Notes under the pieces: model-generated
Database searches by the model: none
What the model saw: only the letters and a program-made list of their open reading frames with translations
What the model was told of the DNA's origin: nothing
Part shown: positions 55,110 through 62,753 of the stretch, one piece after another
Layout: every line of letters starts with the position of its first letter
Position numbering within the stretch: the first letter of the stretch is position 1
Assembly (NCBI GenBank): GCA_965230565.1
Contig: CBDDLH010000016.1
Location: 248,001-312,000 of the forward strand
DNA: 64,000 nt
Direction of reading: 5' to 3'
Source of the DNA: BCD1 sp965230565
GTDB taxonomy: Bacteria > Bacteroidota > Bacteroidia > Chitinophagales > Saprospiraceae
Position numbers and translations under genes: made by a program

Positions 55110-55622
55110 TTACCATCCCCTGTACCTGGGGGGCTTGATACCTTTCATTCGTAAATAAATAATTATCTGTCCTCGGTGATGTGTTGAATGATCATTCAGC
55201 AGGGTAATGATCTGTCTTTTCGTTTTGGGTCCGGCAAAAAAATCAACTTTTTCTTCCAATTCCTCCATCTCCGTTTTTTCAATAGCTTTTCCAGCCAGAT
55301 CATAGGTTGTTTCCAGCATTTTGATAATTTCTTTCTTCGAATAGTCCGTTGATTTAAGATCAAAACCAACGCTTTCCCCGGCAAGATAAGTTGTGCTGAG
55401 CCAATTGATATTGCCCATCATATGAAGCAATTGTTCCTTGAATGTCATTTGATCTTCGGTTGGTTTATAATCATAGGCTTCTTCAGGCATGGCCAATGCA
55501 ACTTCGACGGTATACTCTTTGGAGTTTTTCCACTTTTCGAGTGAATCTTCAATAAAACCGGACTGACCCAAAAGGGGGATATTTAATAGCGCCAAACAGA
55601 ATACAAGGATACCTTTCATCAT
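55110..55622 (-). CDS. Exported DinB-family protein
   Basis: A 170-residue four-helix DinB protein with the His ligands in KEQLLHMMGNINWLSTT and LLNDHSTHHRGQIIIYLRMK, which usually bind a divalent metal. Unusually, it begins with a signal peptide (MMKGILVFCLALLNIPLLG), so it works outside the cytoplasm, whereas most DinB/bacillithiol-transferase-like proteins are cytosolic. The C-terminus PPRYRGW is common for the family. It lies 106 bases upstream (on the same strand) of the metallophosphoesterase gene. Function unknown. Confidence 0.85.
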   Translation of the reverse strand: MMKGILVFCLALLNIPLLGQSGFIEDSLEKWKNSKEYTVEVALAMPEEAYDYKPTEDQMTFKEQLLHMMGNINWLSTTYLAGESVGFDLKSTDYSKKEIIKMLETTYDLAGKAIEKTEMEELEEKVDFFAGPKTKRQIITLLNDHSTHHRGQIIIYLRMKGIKPPRYRGW

Positions 55623-55727
55623 TTGTTCAATTTTTTCGGTAATGTAGGTAAATTCTTTTTTTTTTAATCGGGAAAAGGTAGATTTATGGCTTTTATTCTA
55701 ACCTGATAACACCTGAATTTTAATAAA

Positions 55728-57140
55728 ATGAACCTAAACCAATCCGTTAACCGAAAATCCTTCATGTTTTTGTCCTCCCTGTTTTTTATGTGGGGATTCA
55801 TCACGGTTACCAATGACATTTTAATTAACACCTTTAAAGGCATTTTTGACTTGACCGCACCGCAAAGATCACTGGTTCAGTCTGCTTTTTTTGGTGCATT
55901 TTTTATCATTTCCCTTATCTATTTCCTGTTGTCCACTTCCACGGGTAGAGATCCAATTAACAGGATAGGCTATAAAAACGGTATGGCCATAAGTCTTGCT
56001 GTTTGCGGAATGGGCTGTTTGATGTTTTATCCGGCAGCACAATATCATTCCTACGGGTTTTTTCTTGCAGCACTTTTTGTTTTAGCATCAGGAGTTACTC
56101 TGTTGCAGATATGTGCTAATCCCTACGCTACGATTTTGGGGCCTGCAGAAACCGCTTCAAGTCGTTTGAATCAAGCTCAGGGACTTAATTCATTAGGTAC
56201 CACACTAGGACCTTTGGTGGGAACAATCCTCATTTACCAGGTCTTTTCAAAAGGCGAAGTCGATGTACATGCTGTTGCTAATACTTATGTCATTTATGGA
56301 TTCGTATTTATAGCTATGGCTGTTTTTACATCCTTCCGCAAGATGCCTTCTTTTAAAAATACCGAAGTCATAGAAAAGGGAATTGCTGTTTTGAAGAACC
56401 GGCACCTTTCTCTTGGAGTACTGGCCATATTTTTCTACGTGGGCTCTGAAGTAGCTGTCGGGAGTTGGGTGGTTGAGTTTATCAAATCAGACCGTATTAT
56501 GGGACTGCCGGAAGAAGAAGCGAGTTATTTCCTCTCGTATTTCTGGGGAGGTTTAATGATTGGAAGGTTATTGGCTGCAGTCTCTTTGAACAATGAATTT
56601 AGCATTAGACAAAAAGCCATCCGAATGGCCATGTATGCAATTGGTACTTTCTTATTGATATACGTGGTTACTGCCATCAAATTTGTTGGCGGCCATTTTG
56701 AAATGCATTTCCTGCCTTTCAACAGAATCGGATTGTATTTATTGTTAATGTTGATCAACTATGGAGCATTCTTCGTTACCTTCGATAGACCTGCCAGGGC
56801 ATTGGTGATCTTTTCATTAATCAATGCAGGATTGATTTCTGTTGCCATTTTAGGTAGAGGTGAGCTGGCATTTTGGGCATTGTTGGGCTCCGGGCTGTTT
56901 TTCTCAGTTGGCTGGTCAAATATCTTTTCATTGGCGATCCGTGGTCTTGGAAAACTAACCAGCCAAGGATCTTCATTATTGGTTATGGCCATTGTGGGAG
57001 GAGCTGTTTTACCAAACATACAGAGTTTCATTATCGAAAGCCATGGAGTACAGCTATCCTTCCTGATCCCATTGGTTGGAATGATGTATCTCATATTTTA
57101 TGGCCTGAACGGATATAAAATGAAATCCGAAATAAACTGA
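55728..57140 (+). CDS. FucP-family sugar:proton symporter (MFS)
   Basis: A 470-residue transporter with 12 helices of the FucP/GluP/NagP branch of the major facilitator superfamily. Signatures include FLSSLFFMWGFITVTNDILI, the helix 4 segment LLQICANPYATILGP and SSRLNQAQGLNSLGTTLGPL. It should import a monosaccharide with H+ (fucose, glucose, mannose or GlcNAc). As first gene of a run containing mannosidases and a GlcNAc kinase, mannose or GlcNAc are the best guesses. GH92 follows 37 bases later. Confidence 0.9.
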   Translation: MNLNQSVNRKSFMFLSSLFFMWGFITVTNDILINTFKGIFDLTAPQRSLVQSAFFGAFFIISLIYFLLSTSTGRDPINRIGYKNGMAISLAVCGMGCLMFYPAAQYHSYGFFLAALFVLASGVTLLQICANPYATILGPAETASSRLNQAQGLNSLGTTLGPLVGTILIYQVFSKGEVDVHAVANTYVIYGFVFIAMAVFTSFRKMPSFKNTEVIEKGIAVLKNRHLSLGVLAIFFYVGSEVAVGSWVVEFIKSDRIMGLPEEEASYFLSYFWGGLMIGRLLAAVSLNNEFSIRQKAIRMAMYAIGTFLLIYVVTAIKFVGGHFEMHFLPFNRIGLYLLLMLINYGAFFVTFDRPARALVIFSLINAGLISVAILGRGELAFWALLGSGLFFSVGWSNIFSLAIRGLGKLTSQGSSLLVMAIVGGAVLPNIQSFIIESHGVQLSFLIPLVGMMYLIFYGLNGYKMKSEIN

Positions 57141-57177
57141 TTAGAAGCGATCAATAAATAAAATAAAACCAAGTAAA

Positions 57178-60120
57178 GTGAGAAATATTCTTTTTATCCT
57201 GAGCATTGCTTTTTTATGCTTTCAATGTCAAAACGAAGATCAGGCTTCTACCGAATTTGCTGATCCCGTGAATTATGTAAATCCCTTTATCGGAACGGGA
57301 GGGCATGGACATACTTATCCGGGGGCAAGTATGCCTTTTGGAATGGTGCAACTTAGCCCTGACTCCAGACTTGAAGGATGGGATGGTTGTGGGGGGTACC
57401 ACTACTCTGATGAAGTTATTTATGGGTTTAGCCATACGCACTTGAGTGGCACAGGTGTTTCTGATTACGGTGATGTATTGTTTATGCCAACAACTGGTCC
57501 GGTCTTGTGGGATAATGGCAATAAAAAAGGAGTGGATCTGGGATATGGCTCGAGATTTGATCATCAAAAGGAAGAGGCATCTGCCGGGTATTACAGTGTT
57601 GATCTTTTGGATTATGGCGTAAAAGCAGAGCTTACGGTGACTAAAAGAACAGGACTCCACAGATACACTTTTCCCGCATCAGGGGAGTCCAATATCATCC
57701 TGGACCTTGAGCATAGGGACAGATTGTTAGATTCAGATATTCAGGTTCTGAATGACAGCACTATCCAGGGGATACGAATCTCAAATGCCTGGGCAGTGGA
57801 GCAGCATATTTATTTTTACGCTCAGTTTTCAAAACCCTTTAAAGCCAGCCAGCTTCAGCAAGCTCCGATTTTAGCACTGGACGACATGCCCAAAAACACC
57901 AAAGCGGCATTTACCTTCGACACATCCGAAGGAGAAGAGATCTTACTGAAAGTGGGTATTTCAGCCGTGAGCATGGAAGGGGCCAAAAAGAACCTGGAAG
58001 CGGAACTCGACCATTGGGATTTTGATAAAACTAAAACAGATGCTAGGGATGCCTGGAACACAGCCTTGAAAAAAATTCTGGTAAAAGGTGGCACTGAGGA
58101 TCAGAAGACCATTTTTTATACAGCATTATACCATAGTCTGCTCAACCCTAATCTTTTCATGGATGCGGATGGTCAATACAGGGGTACCGATTTGGAAGTT
58201 CATCAGGCGGAAGACCATACGAACTATACAATTTTTTCCCTTTGGGATACCTACAGAGGAGCCCATCCCTTGTATACCATTATCGAACAGGAACGCACCA
58301 GAGATTTTATTCAGACCATGTTGAACCAGTATAAAAAAGGTGGACAGTTACCCGTTTGGGAGCTCGCCGGTAATTATACCGGCTGTATGATAGGTTATCA
58401 CAGTGTATCCGTCATTGCCGACGCATATATGAAGGGCATACGGGATTTTGATGCCGACCTTGCTTTGGAAGCCATGAAGCACAGTGCCAACCAGGATCAC
58501 CTTGGTTTGGACGCTCTGAAAAATGTAGGGTTTATCCCGGCAGATCACGAACCTGCCTCTGTTTCCAAAACCCTGGAGTATGCTTATGATGATTGGTGTA
58601 TTGCACAATTGGCTAAAGCCATTGGTGCGGATGAAGATTATCAGTATTTCCAGCAACGTTCACAATATTATAAAAACATATTTGATCCCGGAGAAGGCTT
58701 CATGAGGGCAAAGATGTTTAATATGTGGCATCAACCTTTTGATCCCTCCGAAGTTAATTTTCACTATACGGAAGCCAATTGCTGGCAGTACAGTTTTTGT
58801 GTACAGCAGGATATTCCGGGAATGATCGATGTATACGGAGGAGCAGACGCATTTGAATCCAAACTAGACCAATTGTTTGAAACAGATATGGAGCTCACCG
58901 GTATGCATCAGTCTGATATCACAGGATTGATAGGGCAGTATGCTCACGGTAATGAACCGAGCCACCATATGGCTTATTTGTACAACTATATTGGCAAACC
59001 GTGGAAGACGCAACAAAGAGTAAGCGAAATACTCAATACCATGTATCACAATGATCCAAATGGCTTGTCCGGGAACGAAGATTGCGGACAAATGTCTGCC
59101 TGGTATGTGTTGAGCGCCATGGGCTTTTATTCTGTAACTCCCGGCCATCCGTTTTATGCGATAGGGACACCGATTTTTGATGAGGTAAGTATTCAGCTGG
59201 AAAATGGAAATATCTTCACCATAAAGGCAAATGGCTTATCCAAGGACAATTTTTACATCCAGTCTGCTACATTAAACGGAAGCACTCTTGAGCAAGCATT
59301 TCTACCGCATGACGATATCAACAGGGGAGGAACACTGGAATTTGAAATGGGACCGGAACCCAATGAGCAGTGGGGGACTTCCTACAGCATGGATATTGCC
59401 GAAGCATCCAGCATTACTCCGGTTCCTTATTTTGCAGGAGAATCCAGGACGTTTTCAGAATCTCTGAGCCTAGAGATCAAATCTTTGGATCCGGAGGCAA
59501 AAATTTACTACTCCTTTGGTGATCAGCCTGTATCGGAACAAGCGAACCTGTACCAAGGCCCTATCACCCTGAAGGAAACGGCGACAATAAATGCCATTGC
59601 TGTCAAAGACGGACAAAAAAGTTTCCCGGTCAAAAGTGAATTTTCAAAAGTTGACGGGAGTCGAAGTTTAATATTGTATTCAGAATATGCGCCCCGTTAT
59701 GCTGCGGGAGGCCCTAATGCACTCATTGATTATTTAAAAGGCGGTCATAGTTTTCAAACTGGTACCTGGCAAGGGTTTCAAGGGCAAGATCTAGTGGCTG
59801 TGCTCGACCTCGGTGAGGTAAAAACATACAAACAGGTAAGCATAGGATTTATCCAGGATGTGAAATCATGGATTTGGTTCCCTGAAAAAGTGGTTTATGA
59901 GATTTCGGATGATGGTGAAAATTTCAAGCTTTTAGCAGAAATTGAAAATGATTTTTCAGACAGGCAGGAAGGATCATTCTTAAAACAATTTAGCAGTCCT
60001 GTCAATAAACCACTCAGGTACCTCAGAATTACTGCTGAAAATTTTGGACCGTGTCCTGATTGGCATTTAGGTGCAGGGGGAAAATCCTGGATATTTGCAG
60101 ATGAAATAGAAATTGAATAA
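57178..60120 (+). CDS. GH92 alpha-mannosidase lipoprotein with C-terminal carbohydrate-binding domains
   Basis: A 980-residue glycosidase that cleaves alpha-mannose from N-glycans or mannans. A GTG start gives a lipoprotein signal, MRNILFILSIAFLCFQC (Cys17), so it sits on a membrane facing outward. GH92 stretches are NPFIGTGGHGHTYPGASMPF, IFSLWDTYRGAHPLYTIIEQ, WELAGNYTGCMIGYHSVSVI and LSGNEDCGQMSAWYVLSAMG. After the catalytic part (about residues 30-760) come a chitobiase C-terminal-like segment (about 770-830; KSLDPEAKIYYSFGDQPV) and an F5/8-type C domain (about 850-980). It is second in the operon; the GlcNAc kinase follows 10 bases later. Confidence 0.94.
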   Translation: MRNILFILSIAFLCFQCQNEDQASTEFADPVNYVNPFIGTGGHGHTYPGASMPFGMVQLSPDSRLEGWDGCGGYHYSDEVIYGFSHTHLSGTGVSDYGDVLFMPTTGPVLWDNGNKKGVDLGYGSRFDHQKEEASAGYYSVDLLDYGVKAELTVTKRTGLHRYTFPASGESNIILDLEHRDRLLDSDIQVLNDSTIQGIRISNAWAVEQHIYFYAQFSKPFKASQLQQAPILALDDMPKNTKAAFTFDTSEGEEILLKVGISAVSMEGAKKNLEAELDHWDFDKTKTDARDAWNTALKKILVKGGTEDQKTIFYTALYHSLLNPNLFMDADGQYRGTDLEVHQAEDHTNYTIFSLWDTYRGAHPLYTIIEQERTRDFIQTMLNQYKKGGQLPVWELAGNYTGCMIGYHSVSVIADAYMKGIRDFDADLALEAMKHSANQDHLGLDALKNVGFIPADHEPASVSKTLEYAYDDWCIAQLAKAIGADEDYQYFQQRSQYYKNIFDPGEGFMRAKMFNMWHQPFDPSEVNFHYTEANCWQYSFCVQQDIPGMIDVYGGADAFESKLDQLFETDMELTGMHQSDITGLIGQYAHGNEPSHHMAYLYNYIGKPWKTQQRVSEILNTMYHNDPNGLSGNEDCGQMSAWYVLSAMGFYSVTPGHPFYAIGTPIFDEVSIQLENGNIFTIKANGLSKDNFYIQSATLNGSTLEQAFLPHDDINRGGTLEFEMGPEPNEQWGTSYSMDIAEASSITPVPYFAGESRTFSESLSLEIKSLDPEAKIYYSFGDQPVSEQANLYQGPITLKETATINAIAVKDGQKSFPVKSEFSKVDGSRSLILYSEYAPRYAAGGPNALIDYLKGGHSFQTGTWQGFQGQDLVAVLDLGEVKTYKQVSIGFIQDVKSWIWFPEKVVYEISDDGENFKLLAEIENDFSDRQEGSFLKQFSSPVNKPLRYLRITAENFGPCPDWHLGAGGKSWIFADEIEIE

Positions 60121-60130
60121 ACGGCGTAGA

Positions 60131-60988
60131 ATGGTATTAATTGCAGATAGTGGTTCGACGAAGTGTGATTGGGTTTTAAAGTTATCTGATGGTACATTTT
60201 TAGAATTTAATACTATTGGATATAATCCACTGTTCCATCCGGAAGAACAAATAATTGAGGCACTGGACAATCAGGAAAAACTTCAGTTGCATAAGGAAAG
60301 GATTGAGGAGGTTTATTTTTTTGGCGCTGGTAACAGTACGCCAAAAGCAAAGGACAAGTTAACCCAGGTTTTAAAAAAGGTTTTCTCAAATGCCGGGATC
60401 ATTGAACCCTATACGGATATTCACGGTGCAGCTCTGGCGACATACGATAACAAGGATTGCATTTCCTGTATTTTGGGTACAGGAGCCAATGCCAGTTTTT
60501 TTGATGGTAAAAAAATTCTAGCCGGAAAGCCTGCATTAGGTTATATACTCGGAGATGAGGGGAGTGGTGCTTATTTCGGCAAGAACCTGTTAGCTGCTTA
60601 TTTGAACAAACAACTATCCAGCCATATCCAGGAAGACTTTTTCAATCAATATGGTTTGGTGAAAAAGGATATCATCGAGCGGGTATATCGTGGAGAACGA
60701 CCCAATGTTTTTCTTGCATCATTTATGCCTTTCATTTATCAGCACCGGAAAGATGAATACATCCGGAAAATGCTTCAAAAAGGATTCCGAAGGTTTTTAT
60801 TAATTCAAGTGATGTGTTACGAACAGTTTAGAACTGTTCCGGTACATTTTGTGGGATCAGTAGCCTATTTTTTTCAAGATGAAATTAACAGGGAAGCAGG
60901 TAGATTGGGGATTAAAACCGGTCAGTTTATTCAAAGGCCCATAAACCAACTTAAATTATTAAATTTACAGCATTTTAAATCACTTTGA
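60131..60988 (+). CDS. BadF/BadG-type ATPase, probable N-acetylglucosamine kinase
   Basis: A 285-residue sugar kinase of the ASKHA fold. Phosphate loops are ADSGSTKCDWVLKL (residues 4-17), SCILGTGANASFFDG and GYILGDEGSGAYFGKNLLA, and the adenosine part is VHFVGSVAYFFQDE. Homologues phosphorylate GlcNAc to GlcNAc-6-P with ATP in the cytoplasm. The ATG at 60131 is used; a TTG at 60113 overlaps the GH92 stop. The last 20 residues differ from the usual PI(D/E)GLV tail. Position between GH92 and glycosylasparaginase supports the GlcNAc assignment. Confidence 0.82.
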   Translation: MVLIADSGSTKCDWVLKLSDGTFLEFNTIGYNPLFHPEEQIIEALDNQEKLQLHKERIEEVYFFGAGNSTPKAKDKLTQVLKKVFSNAGIIEPYTDIHGAALATYDNKDCISCILGTGANASFFDGKKILAGKPALGYILGDEGSGAYFGKNLLAAYLNKQLSSHIQEDFFNQYGLVKKDIIERVYRGERPNVFLASFMPFIYQHRKDEYIRKMLQKGFRRFLLIQVMCYEQFRTVPVHFVGSVAYFFQDEINREAGRLGIKTGQFIQRPINQLKLLNLQHFKSL

Positions 60989-61039
60989 ACACCTGGACAG
61001 ACTTCACCTACCATTCCCGGGTTCACCAAAAAATTTAAA

Positions 61040-62062
61040 TTGATGAAAAACAGAAGGGAATTTTTAAAACTCACTGCTCTCACCGGGGGTGCACTACTCA
61101 CTCAGCCTGCCTGTATTCCAGGTGAAACTAAAACCCCTGAAGAACTTGAAAACCAAGGCAATGTAACATCTGTAAATCAGCCAATTGTTATCTCTACATG
61201 GAATCATGGGATAGAAGCTAATAATGCCGCGTGGAAGGTTTTGTCTGATGGTGGAAGTGCGCTTGATGCTGTCGAACAAGGAGTGAGGGTAACGGAGTCT
61301 GATCCTACCAACCCAAGTGTTGGTCTTGGAGGTGCTCCAGACAGAGAAGGCAAAGTAACGCTTGATGCCTGTATTATGGACCATAGGAACCAATGTGGAG
61401 CAGTAGCATTCCTTGAGCATATAGAGAATCCTATTTCCGTTGCCAGAAAAGTCATGGAAGAAACGGAACACGTAATGTTAGTAGGAGAGGGCGCTTTACA
61501 ATTTGCCCTGGAGAAAGGTTTCGAAAAAAAGAACCTGTTGACAGAAAATTCCAAAAAAGCCTGGTTGAAATGGCTGGAAACTTCTAAATATAAACCCATC
61601 ATCAATATTGAAAATCATGATACCATTGGACTCTTGGCTATGGATGCTGAAGGTAACCTCTCCGGTGCCTGTACCACCAGCGGAATGGCTTATAAATTAC
61701 GTGGAAGGGTAGGAGATTCTCCAATAATCGGAGCGGGGTTGTTTGTAGATAATGAAGTTGGTGCTGCGTGTGCAACTGGTGTAGGGGAAGCCGTTATCAG
61801 GATTGCAGGTAGTGCCATTGTTGTTGAATTGATGAGGCAGGGTAAATCCCCGCAGGAAGCCTGTAAAGAGGCCGTAGATCGAATTATTAAAAAGCATGAC
61901 AATGTCGACAATTTGCAAGTTGGATTTATTGCATTGAATAAAAAAGGTGAGTTCGGAGGCCATAGTGTGCATAGTGGATTTAATTATGCTTTAAAAACCG
62001 AGACGACGGAAGAACTCACGGATGCTCCATACTTTTTAAAACATGAAAAATCCGGAAATTGA
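61040..62062 (+). CDS. N4-(beta-N-acetylglucosaminyl)-L-asparaginase, exported
   Basis: A 340-residue Ntn-hydrolase that cleaves the bond between GlcNAc and asparagine, the last step of N-glycan removal. The N-terminus shows a Tat-type signal, MMKNRREFLKLTALTGGALL, with lipobox-like Cys25 (TQPAC), so it is exported folded and probably lipidated. The chain divides autocatalytically before Thr195 (ENHDTIGLLAMDAEGNL), followed by ACTTSGMAYKLRGRVGDSPI and GAGLFVDNEVGAACATGVGE. Glycosylasparaginase rather than plain asparaginase is favoured by sequence and by the neighbouring GlcNAc kinase and mannosidases. It overlaps cutC by 20 bases. Confidence 0.9.
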   Translation: MMKNRREFLKLTALTGGALLTQPACIPGETKTPEELENQGNVTSVNQPIVISTWNHGIEANNAAWKVLSDGGSALDAVEQGVRVTESDPTNPSVGLGGAPDREGKVTLDACIMDHRNQCGAVAFLEHIENPISVARKVMEETEHVMLVGEGALQFALEKGFEKKNLLTENSKKAWLKWLETSKYKPIINIENHDTIGLLAMDAEGNLSGACTTSGMAYKLRGRVGDSPIIGAGLFVDNEVGAACATGVGEAVIRIAGSAIVVELMRQGKSPQEACKEAVDRIIKKHDNVDNLQVGFIALNKKGEFGGHSVHSGFNYALKTETTEELTDAPYFLKHEKSGN

Positions 62063-62753
62063 AGTATGCATAGAACAACCGGCTACCGCTAAATTAGCCG
62101 GACAGTTTAATGCCACCAGAGTTGAACTATGTTCCGCCCTTGACCTTGGAGGGTTGACACCTTCTTTTGGTTTGATAGAAGCCTGCAGAGCCCTTGAGGG
62201 GCCAGAAGTGTATGCCATGATAAGACCAAGGCCCGGGAATTTCTGTTATGATTCGGGTGAAATTACCGTAATGACAAAAGATATTATCGCTGCAAAAAAG
62301 GCAGGAGCCCATGGTGTTGTGTTTGGGTGTTTATTACAAGATAATACCATTGATGAAGCATCGACACGCCTGCTTTTGGATGTCGCACGATCCAATGACC
62401 TTGGAACCACTTTTCACCGGGCATTTGATTTTGTTCCGGATACCGAAACAGCCCTTTTGCAACTTATTGATATCGGAATAAACAGAATACTTACCTCAGG
62501 TACAAAAGCCAAAGCTATTGATGGAATAGAGGTTTTGAAAAAACTCGTCAGCCTGGCAGATGGAAGAATTGACATTATGGCTGGCAGTGGAGTCAATGCC
62601 GATAATGTACTTCAAATTTTAGAAACAGGTGTTCAGGCCGTTCATTTTACTTCGAAAAAACCCCTTGATGCTGCAGATGAACTCAATATGGGAAAACAAT
62701 ATATACCCGATAGGGAAAAATTTAAAAAGATTATCCATGCAATTACAAAGTAA
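62043..62753 (+). CDS. cutC: CutC-family TIM-barrel protein
   Basis: A 236-residue cytoplasmic TIM-barrel of the CutC family: VEVCIEQ-type start IEVCIEQPATAKLAGQFNAT, YAMIRPRPGNFCYDSGEI, GVVFGCLLQDNTID, TTFHRAFDFVPD and NRILTSGTKAKA. CutC was named for copper tolerance, but in E. coli that phenotype traces to a small RNA inside cutC, and the enzyme's real activity is unknown. Here it is locked into a glycan operon, overlapping glycosylasparaginase by 20 bases and beta-mannosidase by 17, which suggests a sugar- or amide-related reaction. No copper genes are nearby. Confidence 0.93.
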   Translation: MKNPEIEVCIEQPATAKLAGQFNATRVELCSALDLGGLTPSFGLIEACRALEGPEVYAMIRPRPGNFCYDSGEITVMTKDIIAAKKAGAHGVVFGCLLQDNTIDEASTRLLLDVARSNDLGTTFHRAFDFVPDTETALLQLIDIGINRILTSGTKAKAIDGIEVLKKLVSLADGRIDIMAGSGVNADNVLQILETGVQAVHFTSKKPLDAADELNMGKQYIPDREKFKKIIHAITK

